From: Nocardia colli
Lineage (GTDB): Bacteria; Actinomycetota; Actinomycetes; Mycobacteriales; Mycobacteriaceae
Reading direction: 5' to 3'
Assembly (NCBI RefSeq): GCF_008704205.1
Contig: NZ_VXLC01000010.1
Coordinates: forward strand, 124,001-188,000
Length of the DNA stretch: 64,000 nt
A model generated the notes under the pieces. It searched no databases and was not told where the DNA came from. It saw only the letters and a program-made list of their open reading frames with translations. Shown one piece after another: positions 51,385-60,585 of the stretch. Numbering within the stretch: the first letter of the stretch is position 1; each line of letters opens with the position of its first letter. The position numbers were made by a program, and so were the translations under genes.

Positions 51385-52743
51385 TCAGGCGGCGGCGCGG
51401 TTGCTGCTGCGGTGCAGGCCCTTGCGGTCGTAGAAGCGGGAGATCACGGCGCCGAAGAGCAGGCCGATGGCGAGGCCGAGGACGGCCATCCAGACGCCGC
51501 GGCTGAGGCCGGCTTCGAAGCTGGCGTCGAAGTAGAGGATGGCGCGGACGCCGAGGAAGACCTGGTGCATCGGTTCGAACGAGGCCAGCCAGCCGAAGTA
51601 CTGCGGGGTTGCCTCGATCGGGACGGTGCCACCGGAGGACGGCAGGCCGAGAATGATGAACAGGATCAGGTTCACCAGCAGGCCGGCCGAGCCGATGGCG
51701 GCCAGCGTGGACAGGCCGGTGACGCCGACGGCGATGATGGCCAGCGCGCTGTAGAGGAACAGGGCCAGCGGGTGATCGATCGGCATGTCCAGGATCTTGC
51801 CGACGATCAGGAAGACGGCCGAGACGATGTTCGCGGTCACCACCATCACGCCCCACTTGATCAGCAGGGTGCGGAAGCGGGAGATCGGCGTCGGCGGATA
51901 GTGCACGAACCACGGCCCGTATTCGGTGGGGATGAACCCGAGCTGGGCGTCGATCATGGTGTGGATGACCATCGCGCCGACCACCCCGGCGAGCAGCAAC
52001 AGCAGCGAGTAGAAGAACGCGCTGAGCCCCTGGCCGGTGCCGTCGGGCAGCGGATGGTACTGCTGGACAACGACTTTCACCGGATCCGCGAGCGCGACCC
52101 GAGCCGCGCCGGACAGCTCGGGCGCCGGCGGCCCACCGGGCTGCGGCTTCAGCTGCTCGGTCACCTGATCGGTGAGCTGCTTGCCGACCTGCTTGTTCAC
52201 CTCGGTCAGCGCCTGATTGCCGACCCGCAGCACGATCTGGGTGCCGAACGCGCCGGTGCGCGGATTGGTCTGCATGGTGATGATCGGGCGTTCCATCTCA
52301 CCCGGAATCACGCTGCCGACCCCGAGGATGCCGAGCCGCTTGCTGAAGTCGCCCGGAATGATGAGCGCGCCGTAGACCTCGCCGGACTGCATCTGCCGCT
52401 CGGATTCGCTGATGCTGAGCACCCGCAGGTCGACCTTGTCCGCAGGCACCCCCTTCGCCAGCGCGTCGGTGATCTGGTTACCGAAGTTCACCTGCTGCTG
52501 ACGATCGGCGGTTTTGATGACATCGCCCACATCTTGGTTCACCAGCGCGATCGGAAAATCGTGCAGATTCTTCTCCGGATCGACGACGTAATCCAGATAC
52601 ATGATGCCGAGCAACGCGGTCAGCAGTGTGAGCACGGCCATCGGAAACAGCACCATGCGCGCCCACGGCCTGCGTGGCGGCGGGGTTGTCCCGGTGGTCG
52701 ATCCCGTCCCGCTGCCTGAATCCGCGCTGTCGGTAGTCGTCAC
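51385..52743 (-). CDS. DUF3533/YhgE-Pip-like ABC-2-type membrane protein
   Basis: A 452-aa membrane protein: a Ser/Gly/Thr-rich cytosolic tail, one helix (MVLFPMAVLTLLTALLGIMYL), a large external domain (IALVNQDVGDVIKTADRQQ, YGALIIPGDFSKRL), then a cluster of five or six helices (residues about 265-430), as in YhgE/Pip and DUF3533 proteins linked to ABC-2 exporters and ESX-like secretion. The GTG at 52743 follows TACGGT with a 7-bp spacer. No ATPase gene is adjacent. Convergent with the SCP-like gene. Confidence 0.85.
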   Translation of the reverse strand: MTTTDSADSGSGTGSTTGTTPPPRRPWARMVLFPMAVLTLLTALLGIMYLDYVVDPEKNLHDFPIALVNQDVGDVIKTADRQQQVNFGNQITDALAKGVPADKVDLRVLSISESERQMQSGEVYGALIIPGDFSKRLGILGVGSVIPGEMERPIITMQTNPRTGAFGTQIVLRVGNQALTEVNKQVGKQLTDQVTEQLKPQPGGPPAPELSGAARVALADPVKVVVQQYHPLPDGTGQGLSAFFYSLLLLLAGVVGAMVIHTMIDAQLGFIPTEYGPWFVHYPPTPISRFRTLLIKWGVMVVTANIVSAVFLIVGKILDMPIDHPLALFLYSALAIIAVGVTGLSTLAAIGSAGLLVNLILFIILGLPSSGGTVPIEATPQYFGWLASFEPMHQVFLGVRAILYFDASFEAGLSRGVWMAVLGLAIGLLFGAVISRFYDRKGLHRSSNRAAA

Positions 52744-52890
52744 GGCTCGCACCGTAACAGCTGCCGAGGCCGAATTTCCCGGTCCGCACGCCACGCCGAT
52801 TGCTGCTCGTATGCGGTGGGGGTGATCGTGATCGAACTTTCACCCGTAGACTGGGTGCTGCCCCCAGCCCGCCCGAACAGGGAGCAAACG

Positions 52891-54471
52891 GTGACCAAGG
52901 CCGAACTGCCGGTTGACGCTATTTCCGCCACCTCCGATCAGGTCGAGAACGAGCCACGCGAAGAGTGTGGTGTGTTCGGAGTCTGGGCGCCGAGCGAGGA
53001 CGTGGCGAAGCTCACGTACTACGGCTTGTACGCGCTGCAACACCGCGGGCAGGAGGCGGCGGGCATCGCGGTATCCGACGGTTCACAGATCCTGGTCTTC
53101 AAGGATCTCGGGCTGGTCAGTCAGGTATTCGACGAGCAGACGCTGGCCGCCATGCCGGGCCACATCGCCGTCGGGCACTGCCGTTACTCCACCACCGGCG
53201 GCGTGACCTGGGAAAACGCCCAGCCCATCTTCCGCACCACCTCGGTCGGTTCCGGACTTGCCCTGGGGCACAACGGCAATCTGGTCAACACCGCCGAATT
53301 GGCAGGCCGGGCAAGGGAATACGGACTCATCGGCGCGACGGTGGCCAACGGCCGCCCGCAGCCGATCGCCGCGACGTCGGACTCCGACGTGATCACCGCG
53401 CTGCTCGCGCACGCCTCCGCCGACTCCAGCATCGAGCAGGCCGCGATGGAGTTGCTGCCGACCCTGAAGGGCGCGTTCTGCCTGACCTTCATGGACGAGC
53501 ACACCCTCTACGCCGCGCGTGACCCGCACGGCGTGCGCCCGCTGTGCCTGGGCAGGCTCGACCGTGGCTGGGTTGTTGCCAGCGAAACCGCCGCGCTGGA
53601 CATCGTCGGCGCCGCGTTCGTCCGGGAGATCGAACCCGGCGAACTGCTGGCGATCGATGCCGACGGCGTGCGGTCGATGCGCTTCGCCAACCCCGAACCC
53701 AAGGGCTGCGTCTTCGAATTCGTCTACCTGGCCAGGCCGGACAGCACCATCTCCGGCCGCTCGGTGCACGCCACCCGGGTCGAGATCGGCCGACTATTGG
53801 CCAAGGAGCATCCGGTCGACGCCGACCTGGTGATCCCGGTGCCCGAATCCGGTACTCCGGCCGCGGTCGGTTACGCGCAGGGCTCCGGCGTGCCCTACGG
53901 CCAGGGCCTGATGAAGAACGCCTATGTCGGACGCACCTTCATCCAGCCGAGTCAGACCATTCGCCAGCTCGGCATCCGGCTCAAGCTCAATCCGCTGCGC
54001 GAGGTCATCCGCGGCAAGCGGCTCATCGTGGTGGACGACTCGATCGTGCGCGGCAACACCCAGCGCGCACTGATCCGCATGCTGCGCGAGGCGGGCGCGC
54101 TGGAGATCCACGTCCGGATCGCGTCGCCGCCGGTGAAGTGGCCGTGCTTCTACGGCATCGACTTCGCCTCGCCGGCCGAGCTGATTGCCAACGGCTCCGG
54201 CGCCGAGGGCAGCTTCGACGAGATGGTGGAGGGCGTGCGCCGCTCGATCGGCGCGGACACCCTCGGCTACATCTCCACCGAGGGCATGATCGCCGCCACC
54301 GAACAGCCGCGCTCGCGGTTGTGCTGCGCCTGCTTCGACGGCACCTACCCGATCGCGCTGCCCACCGAGGCGGCCATCGGCAAGAACGTGCTCGAAGGCA
54401 TGCTCACCGGGCAGCCCGAGGCCTTGCTGCTGGGCGAGAACGCCAACGCTAGCGCGCTGAGCCGTCCCTGA
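52891..54471 (+). CDS. purF: Amidophosphoribosyltransferase
   Basis: First committed step of purine synthesis: PRPP plus glutamine to phosphoribosylamine. The 526-aa protein carries a propeptide of about 25 residues before the catalytic cysteine in EECGVFGVW, QHRGQEAAGIAV, the PRPP loop LIVVDDSIVRGNTQ, and a cysteine-rich C-terminal stretch RLCCACFDGTYPI that fits the iron-sulfur form. GTG at 52891 with GGGAGC 5 nt upstream. Confidence 0.96.
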   Translation: MTKAELPVDAISATSDQVENEPREECGVFGVWAPSEDVAKLTYYGLYALQHRGQEAAGIAVSDGSQILVFKDLGLVSQVFDEQTLAAMPGHIAVGHCRYSTTGGVTWENAQPIFRTTSVGSGLALGHNGNLVNTAELAGRAREYGLIGATVANGRPQPIAATSDSDVITALLAHASADSSIEQAAMELLPTLKGAFCLTFMDEHTLYAARDPHGVRPLCLGRLDRGWVVASETAALDIVGAAFVREIEPGELLAIDADGVRSMRFANPEPKGCVFEFVYLARPDSTISGRSVHATRVEIGRLLAKEHPVDADLVIPVPESGTPAAVGYAQGSGVPYGQGLMKNAYVGRTFIQPSQTIRQLGIRLKLNPLREVIRGKRLIVVDDSIVRGNTQRALIRMLREAGALEIHVRIASPPVKWPCFYGIDFASPAELIANGSGAEGSFDEMVEGVRRSIGADTLGYISTEGMIAATEQPRSRLCCACFDGTYPIALPTEAAIGKNVLEGMLTGQPEALLLGENANASALSRP

Positions 54472-54957
54472 TCCATCGGGCGGTCGTGTTACACGGCTGC
54501 CCATCGAGTGCCGGTATCTCCGACATATAGCTGTCGCGAGGTCGAGCACATAGCCGCCCGGTTTTCGAGCACATCGTTGTCTCGATTTCGAGCGGATTTC
54601 CCGTCATCGTCGACTGCCCTCCGGCGTGCTCGGTCCTGCCCAAAACATGGTGTGCGCACGGCGGGTCGATCACGCGCGTCGCGGTAACCCGCGCTGTTTG
54701 TCCGTCGGCGTGCCCTGGCGTACTTGTGACACGTCAACCGCCGGGAGGGCGCGTTCCTGGACATTCGTCCGGTGATCTGGCCCCTGCGATGCGCATTTTG
54801 CAACGCAACCTAATCTCCCGATCATTTTTCTGTGAAAACGCAACGTGCCGGAAATGGTTCGTGGGTACGGTGCCCGTCAGATCGGAAGTTCATATGTGTC
54901 CGCACCTGTCCTGCGATCCAGGACAACGCGGTGCGGCGCTCGAGAAGTGGGGCCCTG
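54472..54957. other. Non-coding region between purF and dppA
   Basis: About 490 bp with no gene I trust. It contains two TCGAGCACAT repeats (54542 and 54565) and an AT-rich stretch with TTGCAA (54798) and TAATCT (54812), a candidate promoter area for the dpp operon. Several short open frames have neither coding bias nor ribosome sites. Confidence 0.4.
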
Positions 54958-56574
54958 ATGTTGGTTTCTAGAACACCTGGGGGCCGGACCCGGACGCGAA
55001 CCATCGCGGCCGTCGGCCTGGCGACGCTGGTTGCGTCCGCCTTGGCCGGCTGCGGTTCGGGCCGGACCGGTGATAGTGGTGGTGGTGGCGGCTTGGTGGC
55101 CGGCACCACGGATAAGATCTTCTCCCTCGACCCGGCGGCCGCCTATGACAACGGCTCCCTGGTCGCGGAAACGCAGTTCTACCAGTACGTGTTGAACTTC
55201 GCGCCCGGCGACGCGACGCCGAAGCCGGACGCCGCGGAGAAGTGCGATTTCACCTCCCCCACGGTGTACTCCTGCACCCTGAAGGCGGGCCTGAAGTTCG
55301 CCAACGGCAACCCGCTGACGGCCAAGAGCGTCAAGTTCTCCTTCGACCGGATGCTCAAGATCAACGACCCGAACGGCCCCGCCTCGCTGCTCGGCAATCT
55401 CGAGAAGACCGAGGCCCCGGACGACCGCACGGTCAACTTCACCCTGAAGGTCGCCAACGACCAGACCTTCCCGGCGATCCTGCCGACCCAGGCCGGTCCG
55501 ATCGTGGACGAGAAGGTCTACTCGCCGGACAAGGTGATGGCCGACGAAGATGTGGTGAAGAACAAGGGCTACTCCGGTCCCTACACCATCGCCAGCTACG
55601 ACAAGAACAAGCTGGTCGAGTACACGGCGTTCCCGGATTACAACGGCATCCTCGGTACCCCGAAGACCAAGACGGTCTCGACCAAGTACTACGCCACCAC
55701 CGACAACATGAAGCTCGACCTGCAGAACGGGTCGCTCGACGTCGGCTACCGCTCCTTCACCCCGACCGACGTGGGTTCGCTGCGCGGCGACAGCAAGGTC
55801 GCGGTGCACGAGGGGCCCGGCGGTGAACTGCGCTACATCGTGTTCAACATGAACACCATGCCGGGCGGCACGCCGGAGCAGAAGCTGGCCGTGCGTAAGG
55901 CGCTCGCCTCCACCGTCGACCGCGCCGCGCTGGCCGAGGGTGTCTACAAGGGCACCTACCTGCCCGCGTATTCGTCCATCCCGCAGGGCGTTCCGGGTGC
56001 GACCGAGCCGTACAAGGACATCTACGGCGCGGGCCCGAGCAAGGACAAGGCGGCGAAGTTCCTCGCCGACGCCGGTGTCGCGACGCCGGTCGAGCTGAAC
56101 CTGCAGTACAACCCGGACCACTACGGTTCGAGCAGCTCCGAGGAATACGCGGCGCTCAAGTCGCAGCTCGAGGCCAGCGGCCTGTTCCGGGTGAACCTGC
56201 AGTCCACTGAATGGGTGAGCTACCAGCGTGAGCGCGCCCGCGACTCCTACCCGCTGTACCAATTCGGCTGGTTCCCGGACTTTCCGGACCCGGACAACTA
56301 CCTGACCCCGTTCTTCGCGCCGAACAACTTCCTGCAGTCGCACTTCGAGAACCCGGGCATCACCGCCCAGCTGCTCGCGGAGACCACGACCACGGACAAG
56401 ACCAAGCGGCTCGAGATCCTCAAGGGTGTGCAGACGGACCTGGCGCAGAACTTCGTGCCGATCCTCCCGCTGTTGTCCGGCAAGCAGATCGCCGTCTCCG
56501 GCAAGAACGTGCAGGGCGTTGAACAGACTCTCGACGCGTCCTTCAAGTTCCGTTACACGGTGCTGAGCAAGTGA
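54958..56574 (+). CDS. dppA: Dipeptide/oligopeptide ABC importer, substrate-binding lipoprotein
   Basis: A 538-aa SBP_bac_5 protein. The signal peptide carries a lipobox ending LAGC (cysteine at about 32), so it is lipidated and faces the outside of the membrane. The two-lobe fold is seen in TTDKIFSLDPAAAYDNGS, LKAGLKFANGNPLTAKSV, and ELRYIVFNMNTMPG, plus LYQFGWFPDFPDPDNYLTPF. It starts a four-gene operon with overlapping ends and matches dppA of M. tuberculosis, where the system takes up peptides and possibly haem. Confidence 0.9.
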   Translation: MLVSRTPGGRTRTRTIAAVGLATLVASALAGCGSGRTGDSGGGGGLVAGTTDKIFSLDPAAAYDNGSLVAETQFYQYVLNFAPGDATPKPDAAEKCDFTSPTVYSCTLKAGLKFANGNPLTAKSVKFSFDRMLKINDPNGPASLLGNLEKTEAPDDRTVNFTLKVANDQTFPAILPTQAGPIVDEKVYSPDKVMADEDVVKNKGYSGPYTIASYDKNKLVEYTAFPDYNGILGTPKTKTVSTKYYATTDNMKLDLQNGSLDVGYRSFTPTDVGSLRGDSKVAVHEGPGGELRYIVFNMNTMPGGTPEQKLAVRKALASTVDRAALAEGVYKGTYLPAYSSIPQGVPGATEPYKDIYGAGPSKDKAAKFLADAGVATPVELNLQYNPDHYGSSSSEEYAALKSQLEASGLFRVNLQSTEWVSYQRERARDSYPLYQFGWFPDFPDPDNYLTPFFAPNNFLQSHFENPGITAQLLAETTTTDKTKRLEILKGVQTDLAQNFVPILPLLSGKQIAVSGKNVQGVEQTLDASFKFRYTVLSK

Positions 56575-57707
56575 CATCCGGCGAAGCCGGGCCCGGGACG
56601 ATAGCTGCTCCAGAAACGAAGCCAGCGCCGGCCCGGGCCCGGCGCTTCGGCGTGCCCCGACCACGGAAGGGCGGCGGCGATTCGCGCCAGCTCGCCCTGC
56701 TGCGTTACCTCGGCGTGCGACTGCTGCTGATCCCGGTGACCGCGTGGATCCTGGCCACCGTCGTGTTCTTCCTGATGCGCGTGGCGGGCGATCCGATCAG
56801 TGCGGCCATGGGTGGGCGAATGACCCAGGAGCAGATCGAGATTCGCAAAGAGGCGGCCGGGCTGAACCGGCCGATCCTGTCGCAGTACTGGGACTACATC
56901 TCCGGGCTGCTGCAAGGGGACTTCGGTAAGTCGCAGGACAACCGGCAGATCAGCGACGTGATCACCACCTACGGTGCGGCGTCGGCCGAGCTGATGTTCT
57001 GGGCGCTCATCGTGGCCTTCGCGATCGGCATCCCGCTGGGCAGATACGCGGCGACGCACCGGGATTCGATCTCTGACACCGGTCTGCGGTTGTTCGCGAT
57101 CCTGGCCTACGCGGCGCCGGTGTTCTTCGTCGGCCTGCTGCTGAAGCTGGTCTTCGCGGTGAAGCTGGGCTGGCTGCCGGTGGCGGGTCGCGCGAGCACG
57201 AATGTTGAACTGCAACTGCAGCATGTCTCGCCGAAGACCAACGTCATGTTGATCGACGGATTCCTTTACGGGGACACGGGTTACATCATCGATGTGCTCA
57301 AACACGCTGTCCTGCCTGCGATCGCGCTCGGACTGCTCACCGCGGGCATCTTCCTGCGGCTGGTGCGGATCAACCTGATCCAGACGCTGCGTTCGGATTA
57401 TGTGGATGCCGCGCGCGCCCGTGGCCTCTCCCAGCGGGTGGTCACCGGACGACATGCGTTCCGCAACGCGATGATTCCGATCGTCACCGTGATGGGCATG
57501 CAGATCGCCATGATGCTCGGCGGCGCGGTGCTGACCGAGACCACCTTCGAGTGGAAGGGCCTCGGCTATCAGCTCGCGCAGTATCTGTCCGCCCGGGACT
57601 TCGTGGCGGTGCAGGGCATCGTCGCGTTCATCGCGATCTTCGTCGCGTTGATGAGCTTCCTGGTGGATACCCTTGTCGCACTGATCGATCCGAGGGTGAG
57701 GTTCTGA
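56571..57707 (+). CDS. dppB: Dipeptide ABC importer, permease 1
   Basis: A 378-aa permease: basic N-terminal tail, then six helices; the inner-loop EAA motif is DYVDAARARGLSQRVVTGRH with LTETTFEWKGLG at the end. GTG at 56571 overlaps the dppA stop (GTGA). The one-base junction with dppC is TGATG. Confidence 0.92.
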   Translation: MTSGEAGPGTIAAPETKPAPARARRFGVPRPRKGGGDSRQLALLRYLGVRLLLIPVTAWILATVVFFLMRVAGDPISAAMGGRMTQEQIEIRKEAAGLNRPILSQYWDYISGLLQGDFGKSQDNRQISDVITTYGAASAELMFWALIVAFAIGIPLGRYAATHRDSISDTGLRLFAILAYAAPVFFVGLLLKLVFAVKLGWLPVAGRASTNVELQLQHVSPKTNVMLIDGFLYGDTGYIIDVLKHAVLPAIALGLLTAGIFLRLVRINLIQTLRSDYVDAARARGLSQRVVTGRHAFRNAMIPIVTVMGMQIAMMLGGAVLTETTFEWKGLGYQLAQYLSARDFVAVQGIVAFIAIFVALMSFLVDTLVALIDPRVRF

Positions 57708-58765
57708 TGACCGCACCGGAATTGCTGAACGAGCCCGTCGTCGCGCCGGTGGTACCGCCGGGCCGGCGCGGCATCCCCGGCCTCCGGCTGTTCACCATGA
57801 CCGCGGGCCTGCAACGCGCGACGCTGATCCTCGGGTTGGCGCTGGTCGCCGTGTTCGTGCTCGCGGCCATCTTCGCGCCGCTGATCGCGCCCTACGGGTT
57901 CGCCCAAAGCGCCTCCGACGGTGTCGATTTCGTCCGTCAGCAGGCGCCGTCGGCGGATCATTGGTTCGGCACCTCGGTGCGCGGTGAGGACGTGTTCTCC
58001 CGGGTGATCTGGGGTGCGCGCACCGCGCTGTTCGTGATCGTGATCTCGCTGGTGCTGTCGCTGTTCATCGGCGTGCCGCTCGGCCTGCTGTCGGGTTACC
58101 TCGGCCGCTGGTTCGACCGGGTGCTGGTGCTGTTCATGGACGCGATGTACGCCTTCCCGACGCTGCTGCTGGCGATCGTGGTGTCCATCGTGGTCGCGGG
58201 CGGCCGATCGACCAGCCTGGGCGGCGTGCTGTCCGCGGCGGTGGCGATCACGGCGGTCTTTGTGCCGCAATACTTCCGAGTGGTGCGCAACGCGACCGTC
58301 TCGGTGAAGAACGAGCCGTACGTGGACGCCGCCCGGGTCACCGGCGCGTCCACCGCGCGAATTCTGTTCCGGCACATCTTCGCCAACGTCACCCAGTCGC
58401 TGCCGGTCATCGTCACGCTCAACGGCTCCGAGGCCATCCTGACCCTGGCGGGTCTGGGCTTCCTCGGGTTCGGCATCGAGCCGACCCAGGCCGCCGAGTG
58501 GGGCTACGACCTGAACAAGGCGCTGTCGGACGTTTCCAACGGCATCTGGTGGACCGGTATCTTCCCCGGTTTCGCCATCGTGCTGGTGGTGCTCGGCATG
58601 ACCCTGGTCGGCGAGAGCCTCAACGAGGTGCTCAACCCGGTGCTGCGCACCCGGCGTGCGGTGTCCGCCGCGCCCGGCGACGCGATCACCGTCGCGGGCG
58701 TCGAAACCGCTGGGGCCGAGGTCGATCCGACCAAGGACAGCACTGCCGGGAAGGAGACATCATGA
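57707..58765 (+). CDS. dppC: Dipeptide ABC importer, permease 2
   Basis: A 352-aa permease with APSADHWFGTSVRGEDVFSR before the first loop, and the EAA-type motif EPYVDAARVTGASTARILF that docks on the ATPase. The C-terminal 40 residues are an added hydrophilic tail. ATG at 57707 shares one base with the dppB stop. Confidence 0.92.
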   Translation: MTAPELLNEPVVAPVVPPGRRGIPGLRLFTMTAGLQRATLILGLALVAVFVLAAIFAPLIAPYGFAQSASDGVDFVRQQAPSADHWFGTSVRGEDVFSRVIWGARTALFVIVISLVLSLFIGVPLGLLSGYLGRWFDRVLVLFMDAMYAFPTLLLAIVVSIVVAGGRSTSLGGVLSAAVAITAVFVPQYFRVVRNATVSVKNEPYVDAARVTGASTARILFRHIFANVTQSLPVIVTLNGSEAILTLAGLGFLGFGIEPTQAAEWGYDLNKALSDVSNGIWWTGIFPGFAIVLVVLGMTLVGESLNEVLNPVLRTRRAVSAAPGDAITVAGVETAGAEVDPTKDSTAGKETS

Positions 58766-60456
58766 CCGAGCCAGCCGTGGTTACCGACCGCAGCAAACCG
58801 GCCCTGTCCATCGAATCACTGTCGGTCACCTTCGCCACCGACGCCGGACCCGTCTATGCGGTCACCGACGTCTCCTACGAGGTGTATCCCGGCGAGGTGC
58901 TCGCCATCGTCGGCGAGTCCGGCTCGGGCAAGTCGGTGAGTTCGCGCACCGCGATGGGCCTGTTGCCGCTGACCGCGCGGGTGCGCGGTCTGGTCACGCT
59001 CGGCACCGAGGCCATCACCTCGATGAACGAGCGGCAGCTCACCGCGCTGCGCGGCGGCGCCATCTCGATGGTGTTCCAGGAGCCGGGCCTCGCGCTCGAC
59101 CCGCTGTTCACCGTCGGCTTCCAGATCGGCGAGGCGCTGCGCGCGCACTCGAAGATGAGCAAGAAGGACGCCAAGGCGCGCGCGATCGAACTGCTGCGCA
59201 TGGTCGGCCTGCCGGACCCCGAGCACCGGGTGGACTACTACCCGCACCAGCTCTCCGGCGGCCAGAAGCAGCGCGTGGTGATCGCCATCGCGATCGCCTG
59301 CGAGCCGAAGGTGATCATCGCCGACGAGCCGACCACGGCGCTCGACGTGACCGTGCAGGCGGAGATCCTGGAGCTGCTGCGGGATCTGCGCGACCGGATC
59401 GGCAGCGCCATCGTGCTGATCACGCACAACATGGGCGTGGTGGCCGACCTGGCCGACCGCGTCGTGGTGATGCGCAACGGCAAGGTGGTCGAGCAGGCGC
59501 CGGTGGACGAGCTGTTCGCCAGCCCGAAGGAGGACTACACCCGGGCCTTGCTCGCGGCGGTGCCGCACCTCGGCACCGAGCAGCTGGCGCACGGTCCGGC
59601 CGACGAGGTGGCCACCACCGCCGAGCCGGTGCTCGAGGTGAGCGATCTGGTCGTGGAGTTCCCCGGCTCGTTCGGGCGGCCCGCGTTCCGCGCGGTCGAC
59701 GATGTCAACCTCTGCATCGGACCCGGCGAAACCCTCGGCCTGGTCGGCGAATCCGGCTCGGGCAAGTCGACCATCGGCCGCTGTGTCGCCGCGCTGCAGC
59801 GCCCGACCTCGGGCGTGGTGAAGATCCGCGGGCAGGACATCGCCGGCATGTCCGGGCGCAAGATGAAGCCGATCCGGCGGCGCTTCGGGTTCGTGTTCCA
59901 GGACCCGGCCAGCTCGCTGAATCCGCGGCTCACCGTCGGCGAGTGCGTGGCCGAGCCGCTGCTCGTGCACAAGATGGGCAGCGCGGCCGAGATCAAGGCG
60001 CGGGTGCGCAAACTGCTCGATGACGTGCAGCTGCCGGCGGGCACCGAACGCCGGTATCCGCACGAGCTGTCCGGCGGTCAGCGTCAGCGCGCCAGCCTGG
60101 CCAGGGCCCTGGTCCTGGACCCGGACCTGCTGGTCGCCGACGAGCCGACCAGCGCGCTGGACGTCTCGGTGCAGGCCGCGGTGCTGGAGCTGTTCGGGCA
60201 GCTGCAGCGCGAATGCGGCTGGGCCTGCCTGTTCATCAGCCACGATCTCGCGGTGGTGGACCAGCTGGCCGACCGGATCGTGGTGCTGCGCAACGGCGCG
60301 GTGGTCGAGCAGGGTGATCGAGATCGCATCCTGCGGGCGCCGACCGAGGAGTACACCCAGCGTCTGGTGGCCGCGGTACCGGTGCCCGATCCGGTAGAGC
60401 AGCGCAGACGCCGGGCGGAGAGCGCGGCATTGTTCGCGACCAACGCCGCAGGCTGA
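58762..60456 (+). CDS. dppD: Dipeptide ABC importer, fused two-domain ATPase
   Basis: A 564-aa fusion of the two ATPases that many bacteria encode as DppD and DppF. Both halves have Walker A GESGSGKS, ABC signatures LSGGQKQR and LSGGQRQR, and Walker B-type LLVADEPTSALDV in the second. ATG at 58762 overlaps the dppC stop (ATGA) with AAGGAG upstream. The single-protein form is as in M. tuberculosis DppD. Confidence 0.94.
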   Translation: MTEPAVVTDRSKPALSIESLSVTFATDAGPVYAVTDVSYEVYPGEVLAIVGESGSGKSVSSRTAMGLLPLTARVRGLVTLGTEAITSMNERQLTALRGGAISMVFQEPGLALDPLFTVGFQIGEALRAHSKMSKKDAKARAIELLRMVGLPDPEHRVDYYPHQLSGGQKQRVVIAIAIACEPKVIIADEPTTALDVTVQAEILELLRDLRDRIGSAIVLITHNMGVVADLADRVVVMRNGKVVEQAPVDELFASPKEDYTRALLAAVPHLGTEQLAHGPADEVATTAEPVLEVSDLVVEFPGSFGRPAFRAVDDVNLCIGPGETLGLVGESGSGKSTIGRCVAALQRPTSGVVKIRGQDIAGMSGRKMKPIRRRFGFVFQDPASSLNPRLTVGECVAEPLLVHKMGSAAEIKARVRKLLDDVQLPAGTERRYPHELSGGQRQRASLARALVLDPDLLVADEPTSALDVSVQAAVLELFGQLQRECGWACLFISHDLAVVDQLADRIVVLRNGAVVEQGDRDRILRAPTEEYTQRLVAAVPVPDPVEQRRRRAESAALFATNAAG

Positions 60457-60471
60457 TTGTCGCAATACGGT

Positions 60472-60504
60472 TTGGCTCGCCCGATTGTCAATAGGGCGAG
60501 CCAA
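60472..60504 (+). terminator. Terminator of the dpp operon
   Basis: TTGGCTCGCCC / GGGCGAGCCAA, perfect 11-bp stem with an 11-nt loop, 15 bp after the dppD stop. Confidence 0.8.
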
Positions 60505-60585
60505 TACCGGTGCAACGTCGTTATCGGGCTCCGGTAGCGTGAGCAGGCATCTATCCGCCGATTCGGTTTGGAGCTTTCCCCGAAA

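Noticed and set aside
54726..54971. Open frame of 81 codons before dppA
   Set aside because: No ribosome site, no coding bias, runs into the dppA signal region in another frame.
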